Part shown: piece by piece, positions 1 to 7,791 of the stretch
Numbering within the stretch: position 1 is the first letter of the stretch
Layout of the letters: each line of letters starts with the position of its first letter
Source of the DNA: a virus
Virus record (IMG/VR): IMGVR_UViG_3300030108_003721
Coordinates: 1-22,314 of that record
Direction: 5' to 3' (one strand)
Length of the DNA: 22,314 nucleotides
Made by a program: the position numbers and the translations under genes
Notes under the pieces: model-generated
Told to the model about the DNA's origin: nothing
Seen by the model: the letters and a program-made list of their open reading frames with translations, nothing else
Database searches by the model: none

Positions 1-183
1 TTCTTGTTTAACCGGTGCAGAAGCAAATCCGCTTAACATTACTTCCTCTTCGAAAGCTCTGTCAGATGTTTCAGTAGCATAAATCTCAGCATGCTGATTT
101 TCATATCTACTGTACTCCAGGCCGAATAAAGCATTCAAACCTGGCTCTAGTTCTTTAACTAGTTGTGATCGTGATATTGCCAT
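1..183 (-). CDS. major capsid protein, N-terminal part (partial)
   Basis: The frame is open from an ATG at 183 to the window edge, giving 61 residues that begin MAISRSQLVKELEPGLNALF and contain an acidic stretch (AEIYATETSDRAFEEE). This resembles the N-terminus of marine phage major capsid proteins, and the gene follows scaffold and two head-associated genes, where the capsid gene belongs. A strong ribosome binding site (GAGGAG, 7 nt before the ATG) fixes the start. The rest of the protein, including the HK97-fold body, lies outside the window, so the call rests on the N-terminus and on gene order. Confidence 0.75.
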   Translation of the reverse strand, partial: MAISRSQLVKELEPGLNALFGLEYSRYENQHAEIYATETSDRAFEEEVMLSGFASAPVKQE

Positions 184-202
184 AGTTATTCTCCTCTATT
201 TA

Positions 203-778
203 TTATAGGCCTGTTCCACTTCTGTAGAAGTGATTGTTTATTCTAACAAGAACATTAGCATTTGGATTAGCTGTGTCCGAGTTATCTGGATCTTGCGAAA
301 TGTCAATCGCCTGAATGACGAAAGTAGTCGCTGTTCCAGACACTGAAACATCTAATTGTGCTTTTGATATTCCTGTCGCAGTAACACCAGTAGTGTTAGT
401 AACTGAGTAGTTTTTAAAAAGATCTGCTCTAGTAAAAGCCTCGTCTGCATCAACCAAAAATACTGCGTCTGGGTCATCGATAACAAATGCCGTAATGTCA
501 TCTGCTGCAATTCCACCAGGGTAGAAATTTTTGAAAGTCGGCTTTTGAGTAGTTGGATCTGTGTAAAACACTCCGTTAAAAACGCCCACTACAGCATCAG
601 ATGTGTTAGCACCATGCTTCTGAATATTACCAGATGTTAGTGGTTCCACTAAATCACCTTGATATATTGCAGTCGCATAGCCACTAGCAATCGTGTATCT
701 GTTTTGAGCACCTACTAATGGTGTACCGTCAAGTTTTCTGTATGGTCTTAGACCAAACTTTTCACTTACGTTAGCCAT
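203..778 (-). CDS. head-associated structural protein (decoration or stabilisation candidate)
   Basis: A 191-aa protein encoded between the head-assembly genes and the capsid gene. It has no membrane segment and few charged clusters; it is rich in Gly, Thr, Val and Asp with alternating short hydrophobic stretches, as in a beta-rich virion protein. The start (MANVSEKFGLRPYRKLDG) is preceded by AAGGAG at 8 nt. Proteins of this size immediately upstream of the capsid gene recur in marine phages and are usually annotated only as structural or hypothetical. A decoration or head-stabilising role is inferred from position and size, not from a recognised domain. Confidence 0.55.
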   Translation of the reverse strand: MANVSEKFGLRPYRKLDGTPLVGAQNRYTIASGYATAIYQGDLVEPLTSGNIQKHGANTSDAVVGVFNGVFYTDPTTQKPTFKNFYPGGIAADDITAFVIDDPDAVFLVDADEAFTRADLFKNYSVTNTTGVTATGISKAQLDVSVSGTATTFVIQAIDISQDPDNSDTANPNANVLVRINNHFYRSGTGL

Positions 779-838
779 AGTTGTTTTCTCCTTATATGTT
801 TATTAATCCAAGCTACTTAAGTAGGTATCGCAAAAAAA

Positions 839-1306
839 TTATTTTTTACGAGAACCGCCAAAGGTAACTCTAGACTGCCTTTCAATATTGATCGGCATGT
901 CCGGGTGTTGTTCCTTCATAAGATCTCTGTCTATCGCGTCCGTTCGGTCTTGAGTAATTTTTCTAAAATACTCAGCACGTGACTTCAATATCTCCAAAGG
1001 TATCCTTGCCAACACAAGGCCACCAATTCCGACTAAACCAGCATGTTTTCCTTCGTGAAGAACTGGATACTCGTTTGGGCCAATTTCACTTAAAAGTGTT
1101 TCAGCTTTAACAAATTCCCAACCCTCTCTTAGTTTTTTAGATACATTAGCTGCATCTTCAAAACCTGCAGTCGCAGTTCTTATCCACCTATGTGCATAAC
1201 CCTGCGGGGCAGCTGGCGCATCCAAACTGGATGGTGGAGTCCAATCTTTTTTACGAGTTTCTTTCTGTCTCGTAACAGACTCGCGTGAAGTTTTGATTTT
1301 TTCCAT
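839..1306 (-). CDS. conserved marine phage head-module protein, unknown function
   Basis: A 155-aa soluble, basic protein. Residues 21-50 hold the pattern DWTPPSSLDAPAAPQGYAHR followed by WIR, and the C-terminus ends SRVTFGGSRKK; I recognise both as hallmarks of a protein family found beside the scaffold and capsid genes of marine phages. The middle part (residues 88-110) is Gly/Leu-rich and may be a short hydrophobic core. The start codon is 1 nt after the scaffold stop, and its AAGGAG lies inside the end of the scaffold gene, so the two are probably translated together. A head-assembly role is inferred from position only. Confidence 0.6.
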   Translation of the reverse strand: MEKIKTSRESVTRQKETRKKDWTPPSSLDAPAAPQGYAHRWIRTATAGFEDAANVSKKLREGWEFVKAETLLSEIGPNEYPVLHEGKHAGLVGIGGLVLARIPLEILKSRAEYFRKITQDRTDAIDRDLMKEQHPDMPINIERQSRVTFGGSRKK

Positions 1307-1307
1307 T

Positions 1308-2306
1308 TTATGCTCCTTCCTTCACGTATTTTGCGTATTCCTCTAGTGGCACTCCTAATTTCTTAGCAATAACTACCTGTGATTTAGTGAGTTTCACAGA
1401 CTTGCGTCCCCCTGATCTTCTACTAACTGAAGCTACATTTTGGACGGGTGTAACTTTAGTCTCCTCTTCAGTTGAAGATTGAGCAAACTTTTGAGGGAAA
1501 TACTCCTTCATACGTTTGTTGATTTGATTATAATACTCATCAGAATCTGAAGCAACCCCCTGCTGAATTAAGTCTTCATGAATACCCATAGCGGCACTCG
1601 TAAGAACTCTATCAGTTCCAAACCACTCGTTGTCCTCTGCCCATTTTTGAGCTTTCTGACTAATTGGTGGTTGTTCCACAGTTTGTTGTTGAGTCTCTGA
1701 TTCGCTTTGTTTTTTCTTAGCCTCTTTTTCACCAAGAGACATAGAAACTTTTTCTTTCTCAACCGCTAATTTAGTTAAGGCATCATTAGCCTCCATTATT
1801 TTATCAGCGTCTTGAGATTCAATTGCAGTTTTAAGATTAGCTTTTACTTGATCTCTTTGAGCATCAATTCTTGCATCATACTCTTTTAAGTAATTAGTAT
1901 CAGTCTCCTCAAACCTTGATTGAGCAGTTTCATACTTATCTTTAAGACCTTTAGCATAATCTAAAGCTGCTTTTTCTTTTCTTTCAGCTTCTCTTACTTG
2001 AAAAGTAAGTTTTTTTATACGTTTTTGAACTTTGTCAGAATAATCTTTTAATTCACCTTCGTCTTTGTTTTCTTTCTTCTCTTCTAACTTAGTTTCTCTT
2101 TCGTTTTCAAACGATATGTCAGTACCATGATCTTTTTCTTTTTCATAAGTTCTTTTATCGTTGTGATCTGTATATCCTAAATCAACGTCTTCCTTTGGAA
2201 GTTCAGTCGCTTCAGGTTCTTTCGGTGTTTCTTTTATTTCAACCGATTCTTCGTTGACACCATCTGTGTCTAACTCCACTTCGGGAGCTTTACTTTGTTC
2301 AACCAT
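1308..2306 (-). CDS. capsid scaffolding protein
   Basis: A 332-aa, very hydrophilic, Glu/Lys-rich protein. Residues 1-90 are acidic and probably disordered; about 95-205 is a long predicted coiled coil (repeated KEKAALDYAKGLKDKYE-like heptads); the C-terminal 35 residues are basic and helical (RRSGGRKSVKLTKSQVVIAK and onward). This acidic-coil-basic-tail plan is typical of phage scaffolds, whose basic C-terminal helix binds the capsid protein. It sits two genes upstream of the capsid gene. A strong AAGGAGG precedes the ATG and overlaps the stop of the GroES gene. There is no sign of a fused protease domain. Confidence 0.75.
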   Translation of the reverse strand: MVEQSKAPEVELDTDGVNEESVEIKETPKEPEATELPKEDVDLGYTDHNDKRTYEKEKDHGTDISFENERETKLEEKKENKDEGELKDYSDKVQKRIKKLTFQVREAERKEKAALDYAKGLKDKYETAQSRFEETDTNYLKEYDARIDAQRDQVKANLKTAIESQDADKIMEANDALTKLAVEKEKVSMSLGEKEAKKKQSESETQQQTVEQPPISQKAQKWAEDNEWFGTDRVLTSAAMGIHEDLIQQGVASDSDEYYNQINKRMKEYFPQKFAQSSTEEETKVTPVQNVASVSRRSGGRKSVKLTKSQVVIAKKLGVPLEEYAKYVKEGA

Positions 2307-2315
2307 ATTTCCTCC

Positions 2316-2762
2316 TTAGTAATGGTGCAAAATATCACGTGGATTCTTAATCGTGCTTATGATTTCATCATCATTTAACACTCTAACTTCTCCACCTTCT
2401 ATCTTGAATCTTGAACCTGCATACCTACTAAAAATTACCCAGTCATTAAGTTTGCACCATGGCCCAAGAGGAAACTTATCTTTGTCTCTATAACAAAGGT
2501 TTCCCATCTTAAGGATAAGACCACATACGGTTGTCATCTGTATGGTTTCTTGTGTTGTATCAGACAGTAAAATACCACCTTTTGTTTTTTTAGGACCAGC
2601 ATAAGGTAAAATTAACATTCTATACCCCGTTGGTGTTGGTAGTCTGTCTAATAGTGAATCGTTGATCGCTTTCGGATCAAGAACTGTAGAAATTTGCTCC
2701 TCTGGTTTATACGAGTCTTCTAATTTCTCAGTCCGTTTCGGTTTCTCCGTGGACGTTTGCAT
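2316..2762 (-). CDS. GroES-like co-chaperonin (Cpn10)
   Basis: A 148-aa protein: residues 1-40 are a charged, probably disordered extension, and 41-140 match the GroES fold. Visible landmarks are PTPTGYRMLILPY (first strand, cf. LHDRVIV in GroES), the mobile-loop segment GPKKTKGGILLSDTTQ (56-71) with the GGI motif that contacts GroEL, the LNDWVIFSRYAGSRF block corresponding to VGDxVxF, and LNDDEI near the end. Such proteins cap host GroEL and can adapt it to capsid proteins (T4 gp31 is the known precedent). No GroEL gene is in the window, so host GroEL would be used. It overlaps the preceding 72-aa gene by 35 nt and leads straight into scaffold. Confidence 0.85.
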   Translation of the reverse strand: MQTSTEKPKRTEKLEDSYKPEEQISTVLDPKAINDSLLDRLPTPTGYRMLILPYAGPKKTKGGILLSDTTQETIQMTTVCGLILKMGNLCYRDKDKFPLGPWCKLNDWVIFSRYAGSRFKIEGGEVRVLNDDEIISTIKNPRDILHHY

Positions 2763-2946
2763 CTTTTAACTCCTGTTTGTTCAGCAGGTCTTTCAGTTCC
2801 TGTTGCAAATCTTCTAAAGATTTGATTTGACCCCTAACATATTGTAGTTTCTCTAGGGTGTCAACACTATATATAGCGGCTGTTTTAAGAGTTTCAAGTT
2901 GCCTTTTAATTAGAGATTGTATTTGAGTTACTGTAAACGGTTCCAT
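2728..2946 (-). CDS. small coiled-coil protein, unknown function
   Basis: A 72-aa protein starting MEPFTVTQIQSLIKRQLETL. I chose the ATG at 2946 over an upstream in-frame one at 2967 because it forms a TAATG overlap with the stop of the methyltransferase-like gene. Residues 8-65 are strongly helical with heptad-like Leu/Ile spacing, suggesting a dimeric coiled coil; no catalytic motif or membrane segment is visible. Its 3' end overlaps the GroES gene by 35 nt. It might be a small head-assembly factor, but nothing in the sequence proves a function. Confidence 0.65.
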   Translation of the reverse strand: MEPFTVTQIQSLIKRQLETLKTAAIYSVDTLEKLQYVRGQIKSLEDLQQELKDLLNKQELKDANVHGETETD

Positions 2947-3524
2947 TATGTCATCCTTTGTAAACACATTTTGCTTGCACCTGAACCTATGATATTAAAA
3001 TTCCAATATGCTAATAGTTTTGCAATATCTTCTATTACATAAGTTCGAAAGTCGTCAAATATAAATCTAGTACCTTTTCTAGATTTATCTGCGAACCATA
3101 ACGCTTCTCTTAAAACATCTTGTGTTTTGTGTGGTCCATCAAAATAAACTAAATCAAATATTATATCTTTAGTTGAATTTAGTTTCATATACTCGATATC
3201 TGTGCAATGTTCCAAAATAAAATTTTTGTTATCAGCAAAATCTTTTAAAAGTTGAACTCTCATTGCATCACTATAATTTGATTTATATTCCGGAGACTTA
3301 TCATAATGTTGATATGTAATATCGCCATACGGGTCTATTCCAATATGCTCATATAAAACATCACCTATTCTAGATTTAATAGCTAACATAATTACTTGTG
3401 ATCCAAGTCCTTCTCGAACCCCTATTTCACAAGTTTTTACTGATTTTGGTTTTTCATAAAAAGGTAAAGTTTCGCACCATATTTTTAATAATTCATATTC
3501 GGTGCTATCACCTCTAATTGTCAT
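2946..3524 (-). CDS. class I methyltransferase-like protein
   Basis: A 192-aa protein with a Rossmann-like methyltransferase pattern: motif I CEIGVREGLGSQ (32-43), an acidic end of strand 2 at IGIDPYGD (61-68), FDLVYFDGPH (123-132) at the strand-4 position, and FIFDDFR (154-160). This arrangement matches the Methyltransf_24-type families often found near glycan or small-molecule modification genes. Substrate unknown. It sits in the head operon between a basic small protein and the coiled-coil/GroES pair, and no clear Shine-Dalgarno precedes the ATG. It could modify a virion protein or DNA, or act on host metabolites; the sequence does not decide. Confidence 0.65.
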   Translation of the reverse strand: MTIRGDSTEYELLKIWCETLPFYEKPKSVKTCEIGVREGLGSQVIMLAIKSRIGDVLYEHIGIDPYGDITYQHYDKSPEYKSNYSDAMRVQLLKDFADNKNFILEHCTDIEYMKLNSTKDIIFDLVYFDGPHKTQDVLREALWFADKSRKGTRFIFDDFRTYVIEDIAKLLAYWNFNIIGSGASKMCLQRMT

Positions 3525-3544
3525 GAGAGGACTATATTAGTTTT

Positions 3545-3823
3545 TTATGATTTTGCAAATGTTTTAACGTTTGTAGGTTTGCCTCCTACGCCTTGTGCTT
3601 TAGCTCTTTTCCTTGCAACGGCACTCCGTCTCTGGGATTCTGTCATCCTGGCCGCTTTGGCAGCAGGGACGCACTTTGGATACTTTCTTTTTGATCCACT
3701 CGCAGATTTTCTTCCACATTCTCTAAATCCTCCTCCGGGTTTTTTAGATCCAATGTCTACCCATTTTTGAGAGAACCATTTTTTTAGTCCACCCTCTTTC
3801 ATGTACTGGACGTTTTTTTGCAT
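3545..3823 (-). CDS. small basic Cys-containing protein (DUF5872-like)
   Basis: A 92-aa, very basic protein. It contains GGLKKWFSQKWVDIGSKKPGG, then CGRKSASGSKRKYPKCVPAA, then MTESQRRSAVARKRA: the KW-WVDI / CGR / RKYPKC / MT-Q-AV-RKR pattern I associate with DUF5872 proteins of phages and some giant viruses. The two Cys residues (about 37 and 51) could bind metal or each other. The high Arg/Lys content suggests nucleic-acid contact. The start codon overlaps the previous stop as TAATG. The N-terminal YMKEGGL is one copy of a short motif shared with several neighbours. Function unknown. Confidence 0.65.
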   Translation of the reverse strand: MQKNVQYMKEGGLKKWFSQKWVDIGSKKPGGGFRECGRKSASGSKRKYPKCVPAAKAARMTESQRRSAVARKRAKAQGVGGKPTNVKTFAKS

Positions 3824-4404
3824 TACATTAAATCTTTGTAATAGTCTGCCATTCCACCAGCCATATATCCTTTTGCAGGATTATTAAGCTCAGCTTTTAA
3901 ACCACCCATTTTTTTCTTATCGACTTTATTTTTTTTCTTTTTGTCTAATGCCTTTTGACCAGCTGCACCTGCAGCCGCTGCACCTAATAATGAAACAATA
4001 GCCTTAACTCTTTTTGGTAAAAGTTTTTTACCAACTTTTTTAACTTTTGATGCTACATCGCTTTGAGATGGAAGGAGTGATTTAGGGCCGGCTAACATCA
4101 TTCTTCTTTTAATAAATGATCTTGGATCAGCTATTGGTTTGCCCATACCTCTAGCAAACTTACCTCTCTTAGCTCCAACCATATTAGCTTTTTGAATTCT
4201 TCCTAATGCAGATTTTGAACCTGCAGTCATCATTGCGCCTTTTGCTGCTGGTTTTGGTCCTCTAAAATCTTTTCTCTTTACACCAGATGGATCTTTAATT
4301 TTACCTGCACAAATTTTACTAGCATATGCGTTAGCGTATGCTGACGGATATACCTTAAATTTTCTTTTAGCTGCTGCTTTACCTCTTGGACATAATTTTG
4401 TCAT
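3823..4404 (-). CDS. Lys/Ala-rich protein with degenerate EF-hand-like loop
   Basis: A 193-aa, strongly basic protein. The N-terminus (MTKLCPRGKAAAKRKFKVYP, then SAYANAYASKICAGK) is a motif I recognise from other marine phage proteins, with Cys5 and Cys32. Residues 134-150 form an Ala/Gly-rich hydrophobic stretch. Residues 153-170 read LDKKKKNKVDKKKMGGLK, which lines up residue for residue with the EF-hand-like loop of the 305-aa protein encoded at 9717-10634, but the acidic ligands are replaced by Lys. The C-terminus ends GYMAGGMADYYKDLM. It overlaps the holin-like gene by 4 nt (ATGA) with a GGAGG ribosome site. Possibly a virion or DNA-binding protein; function unknown. Confidence 0.6.
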   Translation of the reverse strand: MTKLCPRGKAAAKRKFKVYPSAYANAYASKICAGKIKDPSGVKRKDFRGPKPAAKGAMMTAGSKSALGRIQKANMVGAKRGKFARGMGKPIADPRSFIKRRMMLAGPKSLLPSQSDVASKVKKVGKKLLPKRVKAIVSLLGAAAAGAAGQKALDKKKKNKVDKKKMGGLKAELNNPAKGYMAGGMADYYKDLM

Positions 4405-4787
4405 TTTTTTCCTCCGTTACGAAATATTTGTGTACCCTTTATACCATATATTGATGCTACAACCAAGATCCACAGGTTAGTGAACCATGAAGGGAGCTGC
4501 GAAAACATCTCGAAAAACAATTTTACCTTGTCCATCGCAGTTGGGTCATCTGATATAACTGCCCAGGCAAGCACCAACACGGGCAAACTGAGAATTATTA
4601 AAACTGCCTCGTCCTTCCAGTCAGATTGTCGGGCTTCTAAGAGTTTTCCCTGGTATTGTTCCTCACCACGGGCCATACGTTCTGCATGCATCAATTGTGC
4701 ATCAGACATTGCCATCTTCGTCTTCTGCTTGTTAGCGTAAATTTTACTTCCTGCGCTAACTGCTAATTTTAAGGCACTCAACCACAT
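4401..4787 (-). CDS. two-TM membrane protein, holin candidate
   Basis: A 128-aa protein with a weakly amphipathic N-terminus, a charged helical region (20-60), and two hydrophobic segments at about 61-79 (AVLIILSLPVLVLAWAVIS) and 100-117 (SWFTNLWILVVASIYGIK), ending in a basic tail. The helix-then-two-TM plan and small size resemble GTA/phage-type holins, and I recognise the family from marine phages. A holin would permeabilise the inner membrane at lysis; no endolysin gene is visible in this window to support the assignment. AGGAG at 9 nt supports the start. The 5' end overlaps the endonuclease gene by 32 nt. Confidence 0.6.
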   Translation of the reverse strand: MWLSALKLAVSAGSKIYANKQKTKMAMSDAQLMHAERMARGEEQYQGKLLEARQSDWKDEAVLIILSLPVLVLAWAVISDDPTAMDKVKLFFEMFSQLPSWFTNLWILVVASIYGIKGTQIFRNGGKK

Positions 4788-5106
4788 TGTTGTATTTCTC
4801 CTGTCTTCGTTTACACATATAACTTATCATTTTATCCAAACTAGTTCTAGCCCCTTTACCATTGATACGCCATCTCCAAGTATTTTTATGATGGGCTTGT
4901 CTTTTTTTACATAAATACATACAGCCACCAAAAAACTCATAAAATCTAGCAACCATATCTCTATCTGTAGTTTCAACTGAACAAGCTAAGTATTTTTGTT
5001 TTTTCCATTTTGACCAAATGCCAAAACTTCCCTCGCCATCAAATACACCAGCTAAAAATATTAATTTATTTTTTTCTGGCAGACTTTCGTAGTCTTTTTT
5101 TATCAT
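4756..5106 (-). CDS. LAGLIDADG homing endonuclease, free-standing, short
   Basis: A 116-aa protein with one clear LAGLIDADG motif, LAGVFDGEGSFGI (residues 18-30), with the catalytic-type acidic residue in the DGEGS part. The remainder (YEFFGGCMYLCKK, WRWRINGKGA, KMISYMCKRRQEKY) fits the second half of the single-motif fold. Single-motif enzymes act as homodimers; 116 aa is on the short side (I-CreI has 163). GAGG precedes the ATG at 7 nt. The gene is wedged between a 50-aa gene (41-nt overlap) and the holin-like gene (32-nt overlap), as expected of a mobile gene inserted without a host intron. Confidence 0.85.
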   Translation of the reverse strand: MIKKDYESLPEKNKLIFLAGVFDGEGSFGIWSKWKKQKYLACSVETTDRDMVARFYEFFGGCMYLCKKRQAHHKNTWRWRINGKGARTSLDKMISYMCKRRQEKYNNVVECLKISS

Positions 5107-5218
5107 TATTAGACCTCATCATTTTCAAACCTTGTGGATTTGGTCCTTTTTTGGGTGGTGGCCCATACTTAACTCCTCCACTTAGTCCTTTTCTAACGTT
5201 GCGTCTTTCTGATTGCAT
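5066..5218 (-). CDS. 50-aa basic small protein (GPPPKKGPNPQG motif)
   Basis: A 50-aa ORF from an ATG at 5218 to a TAA at 5066-5068. It reads MQSERRNVRKGLSGGVKYGP, then PPKKGPNPQGLKMMRSNNDK, then KRLRKSARKK. The GP-KKGPNPQG segment is a signature I recognise in short basic proteins of marine phages. An AGGA ribosome site lies 6-7 nt upstream, inside the 3' end of the 94-aa gene. The last 41 nt overlap the start of the LAGLIDADG gene; family members I recall continue differently after the GPNPQ motif, so the 3' end may have been replaced by the endonuclease insertion. Function unknown. Confidence 0.6.
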   Translation of the reverse strand: MQSERRNVRKGLSGGVKYGPPPKKGPNPQGLKMMRSNNDKKRLRKSARKK

Positions 5219-5477
5219 TTTTTCCTGCTTTAAATATTGATGCTACTTTAGTTTTACCCATAACTTTTGCCCTTTGTTCTCCAACAGTGAGTATTTGTAT
5301 TTTTCTTGCAAAAGGTTTGTTTATATTTTTGACTTTTCTTACAGTTGCTGATGCATCTGCGGGTGTAGCAAATTTTATTCTTACTGTATCTCTTGGATTT
5401 TCATCTGTATACAATCTTCTGCCCGAACCCTTGGGCTTTTTACCAGTTCCTACCTTAGGATCTTTATTTTTTCTCAA
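5193..5477 (-). CDS. conserved marine phage protein (KDPKVGTGKKPKGSGRR family)
   Basis: A 94-aa basic protein starting at a TTG codon (MRKNKDPKVGTGKKPKGSGR, then RLYTDENPRDTV). This N-terminus is very conserved in marine phages; the rest (ATPADASATVRKVKNINKPF, then ARKIQILTVGEQRAKVMGKT) is a compact alpha/beta-looking segment. There is no in-frame ATG near the conserved N-terminus, and a GAGG lies about 7 nt before the TTG within the end of the portal gene (14-nt overlap), so the TTG start is well supported. It follows portal directly; a connector or head-to-tail role is possible but not shown. Confidence 0.7.
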   Translation of the reverse strand: MRKNKDPKVGTGKKPKGSGRRLYTDENPRDTVRIKFATPADASATVRKVKNINKPFARKIQILTVGEQRAKVMGKTKVASIFKAGKNAIRKTQR

Positions 5478-7791
5478 GTTTTTGCCTCGCGATGTCTAAT
5501 CTTTGTTCAGATTGTTCATCTTGTTGTTGAAGTTTATCATAATCATATTGTAATCTACCAGCTTCTCTTTGATTCTCTTGATCTTGTTTAAATCTTGTCT
5601 CTTCTGCTTTTCTTTGCATGTCCATAGCTCTTAAATCAACTTCTTGTTGTTTAATTCTAACTAAAGGATCTTGTTTTGCGGCATTTGCTTTCATTTCTGA
5701 TTGAACTAACTCATTTGTTATCTGCGCTGCTCTTTTTGCAACCTCAGAATCAAAAATTATTCTAAATGCTTCAGGATCTTGTCTCTGCATTACTGCCATT
5801 TCTTGATCATCAGCCATCATTAATTTAACTTCAGCTCTAGCTTTGAACGAAATATGATCTGAAACGTGCGATTGTAGTAAAGCATAAACAGCGGGGTTAA
5901 TTTGAACCATTCTTGAATTCATAAAAGCCATGTGTGCAGTCAAATGTGCATCGTGATCTTGAAATTCAAACGCTGTAAGTAATTGCATTTGTAATGCACG
6001 CGCATTTTCTTTGGCAGGATCCATTGGTTCCGGCTGTTTTGGTGCAGGTTTTAACAAACTTTCTATTTGTTTTGTTCCTAATGCTTCATAGACACGTCTA
6101 TATGCTTCGTGAATGTTGTGAATTCGTGGATTTGAGCTTGCAATTTGTAATTGTGTTTGTGCAAGAGTCACTCTTTGTGACATAGACATAATATTTGGGT
6201 CTGCAACTGGTAAAATATCAACACGATTATCAAAATCTGACGCTTTTATTTGTCTTGGGCCACCATAAACATCATAAGGATACTCAGGTGGTAAAAATTC
6301 TGAACAAATTCTTGCTAAAATTTTAAATTCTAACCTCATTGCATAATAACAACGCTTGTGAACACCACTCATTACACGCGATCCTCTTTCCATCAATGCA
6401 ATTGTAGTTCCAACTGCTCTATTTTGAAGATCGTTACCTATGTTTGAATCGGTTATTGCAGCAAATTTTTGTCCCGCATTAACTACGAAACCTAAAAGTT
6501 GATATAAAGTTGTGCTAGGTTCTGTAAATGGAAGATTAAAAAATTGATCTCTAATATTTCCACCTGGTGCATCTACATCCCTAAACTCTCCTGGTTGTAT
6601 TGGTTGGTCATCATCTCTAACTCTTATACCTCTAGACTTAAATCCAGCTGGTAAATTTTTTAATGTGCCTGCATCTATCAATTGTCTTAAAGATTGTGTT
6701 GCAGCTAATGATAAACCACCAATCATATGCGTTAAACCAAAACCATAAAAACCTAATCCTGGTAAAAATTTGTAATGAACGAAATATTCTATTCTAGTAT
6801 AATTCAAATCGTTTGGTCTATAGTTTCTATAAATAGATAAGATTTCTCCAGACCCCTCATCAATAGTTACAATGTAAGGAATTTTAATTTTTTTTGCTTT
6901 GTCGTCAAAATTTTCATAATCATCTAAATTTAAATCTACATGCATTTCAAGAACTGTGTGTAAGTAATCTCCTCCAGTTCTTTTTATACCCTCGATCTCG
7001 TTAATTTTCTTTTGTAAAGCATCAGGTTCAGAATTGCCCTGTGTTAATTCAATATCTCTGTAAAAACCAGCAGCTTGTTTTTTAATAACATCGTTCTGTG
7101 TCATTTTTAAAACGTGAGTTATTCTTTCACAATCTTTTAAATCTGATGCATAATACGGAACAACTAATTCTTCAGCTGGTATAAATTTAGAGACAGGTCT
7201 TGCAAGCATTGCATCGTAATATATTTTTTTAAATGTTGATCCTGATAATGGTAAGTAGAATAACATTTGATCCATATCACTTGTGTATTCCTCCATCTCT
7301 TCCATCAACATATAATTCATATATTCTTTTACTCTATCAGCTTGTTGTTCAATAATTGGTGTATTAAGACCAACTACTTGCGTTCTCACAGGTCCATCAC
7401 TTGGTATTAATTCTTTGTATGCTTGAGCTTGAAATTGTGTAACTGATTCTGCAAGTAAAGGGTGAGTAACATTCGATGCTCCTTTGAAAGGTCTAGTTAC
7501 CTCTTGATATTTTGTTCCTAATAAATCAAGTCCCCTAATGTATGTTTCTTCCCACTCTTTTCTAGATAATTTATCTTTTTTGTACTCTTGCACTAACTCC
7601 ATTGCCATAGTTTTAAGAGTTCTCTCATCCATGGTTTCTGCAAGATTTGCATTAAAATCATCTTGAGGTCTTTCCTCTATTTCTTCTTCACCCTCTACAA
7701 TTACTTCAGGCGGTAGGCCTTCAGGTTGTTCTTGGACTTCCTCTACCTTATCTTCTTCAGTAATGATTTCGTTATTCTTTTCTATAGCCAT
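5464..7791 (-). CDS. portal protein
   Basis: A 775-aa protein. Residues 1-50 are acidic and disordered; then a portal body with ERTLKTMAMELVQEYKKDKL, VTRPFKGASNVTHPLLAESV (a typical substrate-entry segment of this portal class), and QFQAQAYKELIPSDGPVRTQ; a long conserved middle; and a C-terminal helical, Gln/Glu-rich coiled coil (about 690-775, ending EQRLDIARQKLEKK). Length and patterns fit the long podovirus/P22-like portals of marine phages. The dodecameric portal would form the DNA channel bound by the terminase. It overlaps the upstream 641-aa gene by 10 nt, and only a weak ribosome site is visible, consistent with translational coupling. Confidence 0.85.
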   Translation of the reverse strand: MAIEKNNEIITEEDKVEEVQEQPEGLPPEVIVEGEEEIEERPQDDFNANLAETMDERTLKTMAMELVQEYKKDKLSRKEWEETYIRGLDLLGTKYQEVTRPFKGASNVTHPLLAESVTQFQAQAYKELIPSDGPVRTQVVGLNTPIIEQQADRVKEYMNYMLMEEMEEYTSDMDQMLFYLPLSGSTFKKIYYDAMLARPVSKFIPAEELVVPYYASDLKDCERITHVLKMTQNDVIKKQAAGFYRDIELTQGNSEPDALQKKINEIEGIKRTGGDYLHTVLEMHVDLNLDDYENFDDKAKKIKIPYIVTIDEGSGEILSIYRNYRPNDLNYTRIEYFVHYKFLPGLGFYGFGLTHMIGGLSLAATQSLRQLIDAGTLKNLPAGFKSRGIRVRDDDQPIQPGEFRDVDAPGGNIRDQFFNLPFTEPSTTLYQLLGFVVNAGQKFAAITDSNIGNDLQNRAVGTTIALMERGSRVMSGVHKRCYYAMRLEFKILARICSEFLPPEYPYDVYGGPRQIKASDFDNRVDILPVADPNIMSMSQRVTLAQTQLQIASSNPRIHNIHEAYRRVYEALGTKQIESLLKPAPKQPEPMDPAKENARALQMQLLTAFEFQDHDAHLTAHMAFMNSRMVQINPAVYALLQSHVSDHISFKARAEVKLMMADDQEMAVMQRQDPEAFRIIFDSEVAKRAAQITNELVQSEMKANAAKQDPLVRIKQQEVDLRAMDMQRKAEETRFKQDQENQREAGRLQYDYDKLQQQDEQSEQRLDIARQKLEKK

